A stretch of DNA of 64,000 bases from Ruminococcus sp. (GTDB taxonomy: Bacteria > Bacillota > Clostridia > Oscillospirales > Ruminococcaceae): positions 124,001-188,000 of the forward strand of contig JAFZRF010000045.1 of NCBI GenBank assembly GCA_017620025.1, in the 5' to 3' direction. The notes beneath the pieces are model-generated. The model did no database searches, was not told where the DNA came from, and was given only the letters and a program-made list of their open reading frames with translations. Positions 52,066-60,344 of the stretch are shown here, piece after piece. Position numbers and translations under genes: made by a program. How positions within the stretch are numbered: the stretch's first letter is position 1; each line of letters starts with the position of its first letter.

Positions 52066-53448
52066 TTATTTGTAAAGCGCTTTGATACAACAGTTGTTGG
52101 GCTCAAAGTCTGTCTTCAAAACATCCTTTATATCGCTGTCGGTCATATCCTTCCAGTTATGATCAACATAAACGAAGGACTGCCCTTTTTCGGATACGGT
52201 TTTATATTCAAAATTGCCGATCGGTGTCAAAGCTTCCGGATCCAATTGTCTGAAATCAATGCTTTCTCCCTCAACAGGCGCACCGTTCGGATAGGTAATG
52301 ACAACAGCATAGCCGGTAACATCTAAGGGCGTATCAAGCTCTATGGTATGATATCCGCGGCAGCCGAGCTTTGCATCCTGAGAATACAGCAGATCCTGCA
52401 TTCCAGCATCATATATCTCGATCCTGATATCCTGTTCGTCAAAGTCGTTATATGTGCCGACAGCGGCAAGCTTTCCTGCTTTATGGAATACATTCGCGAC
52501 CTTTGTGCCTCCTTCCGTCCTGACAGATCTGTTCTGCAAGCTGCTGATGTCAAAGCCGAGTGCCTCTGCATACGGTGTATACAGGGATATGAGAGTCTGC
52601 TCGTCGCCTGCATCATAGCTGAGAACCTCGCTGTATTGATCCGTGACAGAGTGGCTTATGGCAAATTCGAGAGGAGCGCTGTAGGATACATAATAAAATC
52701 CTGCCGAGACATTATTGCTGTTGTATGTGATCCATGCACCGTCCTCAGAAGCAGGCTCTCTGAAGTATTCCTTTGGGAAATGGTCATCATAGCCTATGAT
52801 AGTGATATCGTGGTCGAAGCCTATCGTTTCATGGTAGTTTATGGTGCGATAAGGGCCGAAAAATCCGATTTTACTGTTATCACTGTCAAGAACCCCGACA
52901 GCGACTCCGCCCCTTTTACGGACATTCTCCTTTATGGCTTCCCTGTCATTTGGATCAAGGATCACGGAGCTGTCAAGAACAAGGTCATCAAAACCATGTG
53001 ACAATTCTTCTGCGACTGTCCACTGCAAGCCACCTACTTCTTTTCTGTCAGCGCCTTTCTTTAAGAAAATGCCCTCGTCCTTTTCATCCGGATAGATGAT
53101 ATCGAGAAGGTGCAGGGGGTCTATTGTTATATAGCTGCTGTTTTTCTTGAAATATGAAGTCTCCATGCTCGCAGATGCTGCATAGAGCCAGCAGGTACCA
53201 TATTTCTGAGACTTCATATCAAACTCAGTCATCTCATCAGCAATACTATAGTATCCGTCCTCACCGTGGACGTAGTCATACAACGGTTTCGCCTTTGTTG
53301 TTACTTCAGCAGTTGTCGCTTCGGTCAAAGCTGTAGTTTCAGAAGTTGATGCGACAGTATTTTCAAAATCAGAAGTATGATTGTCAGCGCAGCTGACTAA
53401 AGAAAGCGTACCTGCAATAATAAGTGATAAAATAAGTAGTTTTTTCAT
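52066..53448 (-). CDS. Papain-family (C1) peptidase lipoprotein with lectin-like domain
   Basis: A 460-residue exported lipoprotein (signal KKLLILSLIIAGTLSLVSC, lipid-bearing Cys near residue 21) followed by a Thr/Ala-rich linker and a C1-type peptidase: nucleophile Cys in QKYGTCWLYAA, His in GFDHDITIIGYDDH and a downstream Asn in ITYNSNN, where classical papains have Asn-Ser-Trp. The C-terminal 170 residues fit the lectin-like domain seen in such surface peptidases. Substrate unknown. AGGAGG precedes the ATG. It follows module P5. Confidence 0.82.
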   Translation of the reverse strand: MKKLLILSLIIAGTLSLVSCADNHTSDFENTVASTSETTALTEATTAEVTTKAKPLYDYVHGEDGYYSIADEMTEFDMKSQKYGTCWLYAASASMETSYFKKNSSYITIDPLHLLDIIYPDEKDEGIFLKKGADRKEVGGLQWTVAEELSHGFDDLVLDSSVILDPNDREAIKENVRKRGGVAVGVLDSDNSKIGFFGPYRTINYHETIGFDHDITIIGYDDHFPKEYFREPASEDGAWITYNSNNVSAGFYYVSYSAPLEFAISHSVTDQYSEVLSYDAGDEQTLISLYTPYAEALGFDISSLQNRSVRTEGGTKVANVFHKAGKLAAVGTYNDFDEQDIRIEIYDAGMQDLLYSQDAKLGCRGYHTIELDTPLDVTGYAVVITYPNGAPVEGESIDFRQLDPEALTPIGNFEYKTVSEKGQSFVYVDHNWKDMTDSDIKDVLKTDFEPNNCCIKALYK

Positions 53449-53524
53449 TTTTCCTCCTGCTGTTCGATATCTGAAAAATTTCAATAACGACCATATCTTC
53501 TCTGTGTTCTTTTTCGTACCTCAC

Positions 53525-53599
53525 CATTATACCATAATCCTTCCATTTCATCAAGTCAAAACGGGTGAAAAAACAACGGCTCACTTCAAGTGAGCCGCT
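53525..53599 (-). repeat. Terminator-promoter module P5
   Basis: On the minus strand: hairpin AGCGGCTCACTT / AAGTGAGCCGTT with T-run (end of the TcdA-like gene), then TTGATG, 17-nt spacer, TATAATG before the peptidase gene. Confidence 0.82.
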
Positions 53600-53609
53600 G
53601 CCGGAAGCA

Positions 53610-54392
53610 TTATACTGCTTCGTCATTCGTTCTTGTCCATCCCTTAGTCAGATCACTGACCACCTCGCCTGCGATAAGAAGGCCGGCGACTGCGGGAACG
53701 AAGGCGGTACTGCCGGGGATATCTCTGCGTTCTGTGCATTTATGCTGCGCTCCGGGCGGGCATATACAATGACTGCGGCAGCTTATGGACATATCTTCAA
53801 GTGGACGAATCGGCTGCTCGTCAGAGTAAACGACCTTCAGATTCCTGACGCCCCTCTTCCTCAGTTCATACCTCATCACACGGGCGAGCGGACAGACCTT
53901 CGTTTCATAAATGTCTGCTATTTTCATGCGTCCCGCATCAAGCTTGTTGCCTGCGCCCATTGCGCTTATTATCGCTGTATTCTTCTCCTTGCATCTCATA
54001 ATTAGTTCCAGCTTTGCGGTTACTGTATCAACTGCATCTACAACATAATCATACTCGTCAAACGGGAAATCATCGGCGTTTTCGGGCAGAAAGAAGCACT
54101 TGTGTATGCGTATGTCAGCATCGGGATTTATCTCAAGCATACGCTCAGCCATGACCTCTGCCTTGTATTTGCCTACGGTCTTTCTTGTGGCAAGTATCTG
54201 CCGGTTGAGATTCGTAAGGCACACCTTATCATCATCGATGAGATCAAAATGACCGACACCGCTCCTTACAAGAGCCTCACAGACATATCCGCCGACTCCG
54301 CCTATACCGAATACCGCCACTCTCGACTCCGAGAGCTTTTTTATTGCCTCCGCACCGATAAGGAGCTGTGTTCTTGAAAACTGATTAAGCAT
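53610..54392 (-). CDS. tcdA: tRNA threonylcarbamoyladenosine dehydratase
   Basis: A 260-residue E1-like enzyme that cyclises t6A in tRNA to ct6A. Marks: FSRTQLLIGAEAIKKL, VAVFGIGGVGGYVCEALVRSG, LTNLNRQILAT, and CPPGAQHKCTERRDIPGST near the end. It is the core gene at the right end of the module array, and its terminator is the P5 hairpin. GAGAGGG precedes the ATG. Confidence 0.92.
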   Translation of the reverse strand: MLNQFSRTQLLIGAEAIKKLSESRVAVFGIGGVGGYVCEALVRSGVGHFDLIDDDKVCLTNLNRQILATRKTVGKYKAEVMAERMLEINPDADIRIHKCFFLPENADDFPFDEYDYVVDAVDTVTAKLELIMRCKEKNTAIISAMGAGNKLDAGRMKIADIYETKVCPLARVMRYELRKRGVRNLKVVYSDEQPIRPLEDMSISCRSHCICPPGAQHKCTERRDIPGSTAFVPAVAGLLIAGEVVSDLTKGWTRTNDEAV

Positions 54393-54434
54393 AGTATCCC
54401 TCTCTATTCATATAAAATCTATACATATAGTCTG

Positions 54435-54463
54435 ATTATATACCATATTATCAAAGATGTCAA
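54435..54463 (-). promoter_or_regulatory. Promoter of tcdA
   Basis: TTGACA, 17-nt spacer, TATAATCA on the minus strand, 43 bases before tcdA. Confidence 0.88.
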
Positions 54464-54485
54464 TAACCAATCCTTATAATACCTA

Positions 54486-54514
54486 TTGACAAAATATAGA
54501 TAGTATGATATATT
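54486..54514 (+). promoter_or_regulatory. Promoter of leader and thiol operon
   Basis: TTGACA, 17-nt spacer, TATATT on the plus strand, back to back with the tcdA promoter. Confidence 0.82.
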
Positions 54515-54557
54515 ATATACATAGTATTTCAGTATGTATTGCGTGGAGGTGTTTGTT

Positions 54558-54629
54558 ATGCTTAATAATTGTTTCATGAGGAATATGTGTGTATGTATGA
54601 CAGGTCGCTCCATGCTCGCTGTATCATAG
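54558..54629 (+). CDS. Cys-rich leader peptide of the glutamate-cysteine ligase operon
   Basis: A 23-residue ORF with GTGGAGGTG in front, reading MLNNCFMRNMCVCM at its start: Cys codons at positions 5, 11 and 13. It ends at TAG 32 bases before an intrinsic terminator (54662-54686), which itself precedes the ACT-domain gene. Position, size, Cys codons and terminator fit a cysteine attenuator: stalling at Cys codons when Cys-tRNA is low would change folding so as to let transcription pass. Confidence 0.7.
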   Translation: MLNNCFMRNMCVCMTGRSMLAVS

Positions 54630-54661
54630 TCTTTTGTCATGCCTATGAATATCGAAGCAGG

Positions 54662-54686
54662 AGAGACAGCAATGTCTCTATTTTTA
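54662..54686 (+). terminator. Attenuator terminator before thiol operon
   Basis: A 6-bp stem AGAGAC / GTCTCT with loop AGCAAT followed by ATTTTTAT. Short, but placed between leader and first gene, with the same T-run style as the metK attenuator. Confidence 0.6.
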
Positions 54687-54703
54687 TATCCGGAGGTATG
54701 ATC

Positions 54704-54946
54704 ATGAAGAAGATAGAAATCATTTCAGATGACAGGATAGGTCTTGTCGGCGAGATATCAAAGATAATAAGCAGGGCAGGCGGCGATATGGTAGCCCATA
54801 CTGCCAATGTAGTCTCTGACGGCGCAGCTGAGATATCACATTTCACGGCAGAGGTTGAGCTCGGTACAGAGCCGGATGAAGCGGCTCTTTCAAAGAAGCT
54901 GCGAAGGATAAAAAACGTCAGGCAGGTAAGGATAACAGATATATGA
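54704..54946 (+). CDS. ACT-domain protein
   Basis: An 80-residue single ACT domain (MKKIEIISDDRIGLVGEISK, VRQVRITDI), probably an amino-acid-binding regulator. GGAGG is seven bases before the ATG at 54704; the ATG at 54698 is too close to it. As first gene of the glutamate-cysteine ligase operon it could sense an amino acid such as cysteine or glutamate (inference). Confidence 0.82.
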   Translation: MKKIEIISDDRIGLVGEISKIISRAGGDMVAHTANVVSDGAAEISHFTAEVELGTEPDEAALSKKLRRIKNVRQVRITDI

Positions 54947-54956
54947 GGTGATAGAT

Positions 54957-56339
54957 ATGAAAGATACGATCCGCAATGCTATATATGAAAAATACATCAC
55001 ACCTACAAGAGCAGAGCGTCCTGATTATATCGGAGTTGAGATAGAACTGCCTGTCGTCAATCTCAGCGGTAAGCCTGTTGATGAGGCTGTCTCGATAAGC
55101 GTGGCAGAGAGATTCACTGAGCACTTCGGATTTGTTCCGGAGGGACATGATTCTGCCGGAAGTCTGACATCCGCAAAGGATACCGCAACAGGGGATATTC
55201 TCTCCTTTGACTGCTGCTATTCAAATCTCGAGCTCTCCTTCGGAAAGGCTGTAAGTCTATTTGAGGTCCGGGACAGGTTTGAAAAATACATCCGCTTCCT
55301 CAATGCGGAATTTGCCAAGCACAATTACACTCTCACAGGCATGGGTGTCAATCCTCATGCGGACATAAATCACAACAAGCCGATACAGAACGAGCGTTAC
55401 CGTATGCTCTATCACTACCTGCACTCCTATCCTCAGCACACGAAGGAAGTTGATATCCGTTTCCATGAACGCCCTGATTTCGGCACCTTCACAAGTGCCT
55501 CGCAGGTACAGCTCGATGTGAGATACGATGAGCTTACGGATGTGATAAACGTATTCGGACTGCTCGAGCCGTACAAGGCGCTCCTGTTCGCAAATTCCTA
55601 TCTGCCCGATTATCCCGAATTCCTCTGCGTGAGAAATATGCTGTGGGAGCACAGTATGCAGGGCTATAATCCGCATAACGTGGGAATGTTCGCACAGAAG
55701 ATATCAAGCGTTGACGAGCTTGTTGACTACATAGGTACACAGTCGATATACTGCACGATGCGTGACGGCAGATATGTGGACTTCACTCCCGTTGCCATCG
55801 ATGAATACTTTTCAAAGGACAGGATCGACGGTGAGTATTTTGACGGCGAGAGCTACCGGAAGATATCCTTCTCGCCGGAGAGCAGCGATATCGATCACCT
55901 CCGCACATTCAAATTCGAGGACCTGACTTTCAGAGGAACTATCGAATACCGCAGCTCATGCTGCCAGCCCTTGTCTGAGGCAATGACAGTTGCAGCCTTC
56001 CATACAGGCCTGAAGGAAAAGCTACCGGAGCTGAAAGAGCTGATCGAAAACGACAGAGTCATATACTCACACGGATTCAGCGCGCTTGAGCTCCAGAAGC
56101 TGCTCTCAAAGCGCAGACTTCCGGATTTCCTCGATCAGAGCGCCGTTGAGAATCAGCTTACGAACATACTCGATCTTGCATCAGCCGGCCTCAGAAAGCG
56201 CAGACTCGGCGAGGAGATACTCCTTGATCCGCTTTACGAAAGAGCAGAAAGACATACAAATCCCGCAAAGGAAATGCTTGACGGAATATCTGCGGGACAC
56301 ACGATAAGAAATTACATTGAGCAGTACGCTGCAATATGA
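54957..56339 (+). CDS. Glutamate-cysteine ligase homologue (GCS2 family)
   Basis: A 460-residue protein of the GCS2 (plant/EgtA-like) group of carboxylate-amine ligases, which join Cys to the gamma-carboxyl of Glu with ATP. Marks: YIGVEIELPVVNLSG (Glu-binding start), SFDCCYSNLELSF, TGMGVNPHADI and TFRGTIEYRSSCCQPLSEAM near residue 330. GAGGTG precedes the ATG at 54957. It follows the ACT gene within 10 bases and is directly followed by a second ligase homologue. Confidence 0.85.
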   Translation: MKDTIRNAIYEKYITPTRAERPDYIGVEIELPVVNLSGKPVDEAVSISVAERFTEHFGFVPEGHDSAGSLTSAKDTATGDILSFDCCYSNLELSFGKAVSLFEVRDRFEKYIRFLNAEFAKHNYTLTGMGVNPHADINHNKPIQNERYRMLYHYLHSYPQHTKEVDIRFHERPDFGTFTSASQVQLDVRYDELTDVINVFGLLEPYKALLFANSYLPDYPEFLCVRNMLWEHSMQGYNPHNVGMFAQKISSVDELVDYIGTQSIYCTMRDGRYVDFTPVAIDEYFSKDRIDGEYFDGESYRKISFSPESSDIDHLRTFKFEDLTFRGTIEYRSSCCQPLSEAMTVAAFHTGLKEKLPELKELIENDRVIYSHGFSALELQKLLSKRRLPDFLDQSAVENQLTNILDLASAGLRKRRLGEEILLDPLYERAERHTNPAKEMLDGISAGHTIRNYIEQYAAI

Positions 56340-56349
56340 GGTGAAACGA

Positions 56350-57483
56350 ATGAGTAAATACTTATACAGCGGAAAGTTCGGGATAGAACGAGAGACTCTG
56401 AGGACAGACAGCCATGGCAGGCTCGCCCAGACACCGCATCCTTTCGGCAACGACGAGCATATTACCCGTGATTTCTGTGAGAACCAGATAGAGCTCGTTA
56501 CTCCTGTTGCAGAGAGTATAGACGAGGCTCTCGGATATCTTGCGGAGCTTGACAGGAAGGCCAGAGAGACCCTTGAGAAAAACGGCGAGAGCATATGGCT
56601 CTACAGCAATCCTCCCCACTTTGACAGCGAGGACGAGATACCGATAGCGGATTTCACCGGCGATCATTCCTCAAAGCGCAGCTACCGTGAAGTACTTCAG
56701 CGAAAATACGGCAAGAAGCTGATGCTCTTTTCCGGCATACACTTCAATTTCTCCTTTGCCGAAGAGTACCTGCGGGAGCTGAACACCGAAAACAAGGATC
56801 TTCATATTTTCAAGGACGAGCTTTATCTGAGACTGTACAAGCAGCTTATGGTACACAGCTGGCTGCCCGTACTACTGACTGCGGCAAGTCCGTACTACGA
56901 TGCCTCCCTTGACAGGGACGGTAAAAGCGGCATAATCATGAGCGAGTATTCTTCACTGAGGAACAGCCCCCGCGGCTACTGGAACAAGTTCCTCCCCATA
57001 CTCGATCACCGCAGCCTGAAGACATTCACAGGCAGTATCAAAAAGCATATCGTGACCGGATCTCTGTATTCGGCAAGCGAGATATACCTGCCGGTACGTC
57101 TGAAACCGAAGGGCATAAACACTCTTGAAAACCTTGCCGAGAACGGCGTTGACCACATCGAACTGAGGATGTTTGATCTCAACCCGTCAGCACCTCTCGG
57201 CATAGACGGCAGAGACCTTGAGTTTGCTCATCTGCTGATACTCTGGCTGCTTACTCGCCCGGATTTCGATTTCACTCCGGAGAAGCAGGAAAAGGCAGTG
57301 TGCGACCACAAGAACGCTGCCCTTCTTGACCCCGATACGAAGCTGCTTGAACGTGCAGAAGAGATTATCGGAGAGATGGAGGAATACTTCGGCGGCAATG
57401 AGAAAGCGCTTGAGGTTATCGGTTTTGAAAAGGATAAGATAAGCGGACGCAAGGTCTGTAACAGCAATAAATACTATGAATAA
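56350..57483 (+). CDS. Glutamate-cysteine ligase homologue (GCS1/GshF-N type)
   Basis: A 377-residue protein similar to the ligase domain of GshA/GshF: FGIERETLRTD near residue 10, HITRDFCENQIELVTPV, SGIHFNFSF and DHIELRMFDLNPSAPLGID. It is about 100 residues shorter than E. coli GshA and has no ATP-grasp half as in bifunctional GshF. GAGGTG precedes the ATG at 56350. Two different ligase families in one operon is unusual. Confidence 0.85.
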   Translation: MSKYLYSGKFGIERETLRTDSHGRLAQTPHPFGNDEHITRDFCENQIELVTPVAESIDEALGYLAELDRKARETLEKNGESIWLYSNPPHFDSEDEIPIADFTGDHSSKRSYREVLQRKYGKKLMLFSGIHFNFSFAEEYLRELNTENKDLHIFKDELYLRLYKQLMVHSWLPVLLTAASPYYDASLDRDGKSGIIMSEYSSLRNSPRGYWNKFLPILDHRSLKTFTGSIKKHIVTGSLYSASEIYLPVRLKPKGINTLENLAENGVDHIELRMFDLNPSAPLGIDGRDLEFAHLLILWLLTRPDFDFTPEKQEKAVCDHKNAALLDPDTKLLERAEEIIGEMEEYFGGNEKALEVIGFEKDKISGRKVCNSNKYYE

Positions 57484-57496
57484 GGCGGTGGCATAG

Positions 57497-58255
57497 ATGT
57501 GCGAGCTTCTTGGCTTCACTTCGGAAAAGAATACTGACATATCAGATTATCTGCGGGCTTTCTTTGCACACAGCAGAAAGAATCCGCACGGCTGGGGACT
57601 GATGTATGAGGACGGCAGGCGTGAGATACTGAAGGAAGCTGTAAGTGCGGAGAACAGTACGTTTTTATCAGACGTTATAGACAGCCTGCCGGAGCAGAAG
57701 CACGCTCTCGCACATATCCGCTTTGCCACTGTCGGAAGGATCTGCGAAAAGAACTGCCACCCCTTCACAGGCACGGATATCTCCGGCAGAGAATGGACTC
57801 TCATACACAACGGCACTATCTTCAACGGAAAGCACAACCACCGCTATTCAGCGATACAGTCCGGCGATACGGATTCAGAGAGGTTTTTCCTCTCGATGAT
57901 AGATACCATCAATGATCATATCTCAAGGCACGTTCCGAACGAGCGTGAGAGATTTGAGCTGATCAACAATTTCATAGTTGAGAACTCTCCGAGGAACAAG
58001 CTGAATCTTATCATATACGACGGAGAGCTTCTGTATGTCCATAAGAATCTGAAAAACACGCTCTGCTTCAAACGGACAGACGGAGGCATCATATTTTCGA
58101 CAAAGCCTCTTGACAGCGGAGTATGGATACCCTTTCCCATGGCGCAGGTCATCGCATACAAGAGCGGTCAGGAGGTACACCGCGGAGACCGCCACAAGGG
58201 TATGTTTGTTCCTCCGCTTGACTATATCACACCTATGGACGCAATGTACATATGA
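57497..58255 (+). CDS. Class II glutamine amidotransferase, EgtC/YafJ-like
   Basis: A 252-residue N-terminal-nucleophile amidohydrolase. The catalytic Cys2 follows the initiator Met (MCELLGFTS), with HGWGLMYEDGR, ALAHIRFATVG, HPFTG and LIHNGTI as in GATase_4/EgtC/YafJ. EgtC removes gamma-glutamyl groups in ergothioneine synthesis, so this enzyme may cleave a gamma-glutamyl amide made by the neighbouring ligases. That is inference from context. GGCGGTGG precedes the ATG. Confidence 0.85.
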   Translation: MCELLGFTSEKNTDISDYLRAFFAHSRKNPHGWGLMYEDGRREILKEAVSAENSTFLSDVIDSLPEQKHALAHIRFATVGRICEKNCHPFTGTDISGREWTLIHNGTIFNGKHNHRYSAIQSGDTDSERFFLSMIDTINDHISRHVPNERERFELINNFIVENSPRNKLNLIIYDGELLYVHKNLKNTLCFKRTDGGIIFSTKPLDSGVWIPFPMAQVIAYKSGQEVHRGDRHKGMFVPPLDYITPMDAMYI

Positions 58256-58267
58256 CAGGAGGACACT

Positions 58268-58477
58268 ATGAGCACAAATGAACTCAGGCAGGCTGTATTC
58301 GATGAAAACGAGGCCGCATTTTCAATGAGTGGAAGGAGCTACCTGCTCTACGGCTGGGAGCAGTGCGACGGATACGTACTGAGCCTTGAAAAGGACGGCG
58401 AGCTTGTCTGGCAGACAATGCCTAAGACAAAGAAGGAGTGCATTGAGGAGTTTATGGAGTATTATCCGAAGCTGTGA
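58268..58477 (+). CDS. Small hypothetical protein, last in thiol operon
   Basis: A 69-residue soluble protein (SYLLYGWEQCDGYVLSLEKDG, ending FMEYYPKL) with AGGAGG before the ATG and 12 bases after the amidotransferase. No family recognised; one Cys. A terminator follows it. Confidence 0.7.
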   Translation: MSTNELRQAVFDENEAAFSMSGRSYLLYGWEQCDGYVLSLEKDGELVWQTMPKTKKECIEEFMEYYPKL

Positions 58478-58551
58478 GCTCTGGAATACCGCACGGGTAT
58501 ATTTTGAGAATTCCATGTTTTTTCATCCGCTGAATAGCTCAATAAAGAATG

Positions 58552-58583
58552 AGGCTGCGTAATTTGACATTACGCAGCCTTTT
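58552..58583 (+). terminator. Terminator of thiol operon
   Basis: Stem AGGCTGCGTAA / TTACGCAGCCT followed by TTT. Confidence 0.9.
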
Positions 58584-58651
58584 ATCGGTCATGCAGGCAG
58601 ATAGTTCACAAGCAACCTTTCAAAAATGTAATGTTATGTAAGCTTAAACAC

Positions 58652-58680
58652 AGGACAAAGGATTTCTGATGATGTATAAT
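58652..58680 (+). promoter_or_regulatory. Promoter similar to ATTGGACA class
   Basis: AGGACA, 17-nt spacer, TATAATAAGATCAT; the sequence after the -10 matches that of promoter B. About 65 bases before the small membrane-protein genes. Confidence 0.55.
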
Positions 58681-58745
58681 AAGATCATGGAAACGGGGAT
58701 GACCCGAATAAACCAGAGCTTTTATAACGAAGGGAAGTATTTATC

Positions 58746-58949
58746 ATGAAAAAGTCAGAGATCATCGTATTTACAGTTTATAAGGTTATCTATGTAATGT
58801 GTGCTATTGGCGCGGTATACAACTATATCATGGATATGATCAGTCCTACAGCCGTCAATTGCAGCTTGTCTTCAAACGGTTTTGTTTCACTTATTGCCAT
58901 GACAGGTGTCCTTGCTCTGATCCTGAAAAAAGAACGCGAAGCAGAATAA
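58746..58949 (+). CDS. Small membrane protein 1
   Basis: A 67-residue protein with two membrane segments (IIVFTVYKVIYVMCAIGAVY and FVSLIAMTGVLALIL) and a charged C-terminal end. GAAGGG-type site upstream. First of three small membrane-protein genes; function unknown. Confidence 0.6.
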   Translation: MKKSEIIVFTVYKVIYVMCAIGAVYNYIMDMISPTAVNCSLSSNGFVSLIAMTGVLALILKKEREAE

Positions 58950-58995
58950 CGATATAAACTCAAAACATCTTGAATGTGAAACGGAGGAAAACATA

Positions 58996-59238
58996 ATGAA
59001 TAAGCTTAGTAAAATGTTCGAAGGTAATTATGAGACAAAAACACCTGACAAGTTTGAAAACACAAAAATATATTTAGCAGTATCTGTTATAGGATGCCTT
59101 TTCAGCTTAATATCATTTATCCTGGCATTGGTCGATCAAAACACTAATAGCTGCGTGGTTTTCCTTATTGTATTTTTAGTATGCATGAACTGCGGAATTG
59201 AGTATTTTAAACACAAAAAGTTCAGATCATTAGAGTAA
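58996..59238 (+). CDS. Small membrane protein 2
   Basis: An 80-residue protein with a short soluble N-terminus and two membrane segments (IYLAVSVIGCLFSLISFILA and VVFLIVFLVCMNCGIEYF). AACGGAGGA precedes the ATG. Function unknown; same direction and close spacing as its neighbours. Confidence 0.65.
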   Translation: MNKLSKMFEGNYETKTPDKFENTKIYLAVSVIGCLFSLISFILALVDQNTNSCVVFLIVFLVCMNCGIEYFKHKKFRSLE

Positions 59239-59257
59239 TAATAAAGAGGTGAAAATT

Positions 59258-59677
59258 ATGAATACTTTCAAAAGATATTTATCCGTACTTATGATCATAG
59301 GCGCTGTTATTTTTGCTGTTGGCTTTGTTTTATTAGCAATAGATAAGACTTATTTCAAATGGCAGATGATAATCGCTCTGTTAGCAGCTGTTTGCATATA
59401 CGTCCTTCCTATGTCATTATTCCTTTCAAGCCGTGCATCAACAGTTGAAGTCAGGATCAATAAGCCAAAAGACGAACTGATCAATAGGATCGATGACATT
59501 TCATTCAACAAGTGCAACAGAAAGAATAAAAAAGAAGCTGGTAAAGAGACCATATATTCAGCAGCTGATAAATTCAGCGCATGGCTGACTAACCCCGTAA
59601 AGGTTTCCGACCATGATGAATACGTTATTGTAGAAGTGCCGAAGGCATATAAAAAGTATTATTCAAACCTTGCATAA
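59258..59677 (+). CDS. Small membrane protein 3
   Basis: A 139-residue protein: two N-terminal membrane segments (VLMIIGAVIFAVGFVLLAI and MIIALLAAVCIYVLPMSLF) and a soluble C-terminal part (about 60-139) rich in Lys and Asp. GAGGTG precedes the ATG at 59258; GTG at 59249 is an alternative. No family recognised. Confidence 0.65.
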   Translation: MNTFKRYLSVLMIIGAVIFAVGFVLLAIDKTYFKWQMIIALLAAVCIYVLPMSLFLSSRASTVEVRINKPKDELINRIDDISFNKCNRKNKKEAGKETIYSAADKFSAWLTNPVKVSDHDEYVIVEVPKAYKKYYSNLA

Positions 59678-59713
59678 AACCGGATATTACATAGTTATCG
59701 TTTGATTGTCTTA

Positions 59714-59747
59714 CTGACAAGCTGAGGAACACACTCAGTGTTGTCAG
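59714..59747. terminator. Stem-loop between convergent genes
   Basis: CTGACAA and CTGAG pair with CTCAG and TTGTCAG. There is no U-run, so termination is uncertain. Confidence 0.4.
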
Positions 59748-59779
59748 GATAATGCTCAGCCCGGAAAGCTTATTCCTCG

Positions 59780-60238
59780 TTAATATGTACGGGCACTTAT
59801 AAATGAGATACCATCATTGCAGTTCTTTCGCTCGTAGTACATATCCGTGAGATCCTTTAATGTGGTGCTTTGCATGAATTCACAAAGGTAACTGGTCATT
59901 GGCTCCCACAGGCATTTTTCTATTGCATCGGTCGCATTTTGTTCAAGCTCCTTGCTGAACTGCGATGACGTGAGTATCGATCTGTCAAGGGCGTTCACGA
60001 TCTCGTACAGAGTAATATCCCCGATATCACGCAATATCCTGTAGCCTCCGCCTGAGCCCTTAACGCTGTATACAAGGTTGGACTGCTTTAACAGCGGAAG
60101 TATCTGTTCAAGATATTTTGCAGAAATATTATTTCTCTTTGATATGGCATTGACCTTTACCGTGTTCTCATTGTTTATGTTTAAAGCTATATCAAGCAGT
60201 GCTATGATACCGAATTCGACTTTGGTGGATATTCTCAT
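59780..60238 (-). CDS. Rrf2-family regulator, CymR-like
   Basis: A 152-residue winged-helix regulator of the Rrf2 family: MRISTKVEFGIIALLDIALN, then NNISAKYLEQILPLLKQSNL (recognition helix region) and GSGGGYRILRDIGDITLYEIVNALD. It lacks the three-Cys cluster site of IscR and so is nearer to CymR, the cysteine-metabolism repressor of Firmicutes. It lies next to metK, and the window has several sulfur-linked promoters it could control. GAGGTG precedes the ATG at 60238. Confidence 0.82.
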   Translation of the reverse strand: MRISTKVEFGIIALLDIALNINNENTVKVNAISKRNNISAKYLEQILPLLKQSNLVYSVKGSGGGYRILRDIGDITLYEIVNALDRSILTSSQFSKELEQNATDAIEKCLWEPMTSYLCEFMQSTTLKDLTDMYYERKNCNDGISFISARTY

Positions 60239-60344
60239 TGTTTTCACCTCGATTAATATGATACTTTAAGTTTATCATATCATCGTTGTTTTTTCAAGCT
60301 TTCTGAATATACGGTTATCCTATTATCGCTAATGCATTTAGTAT

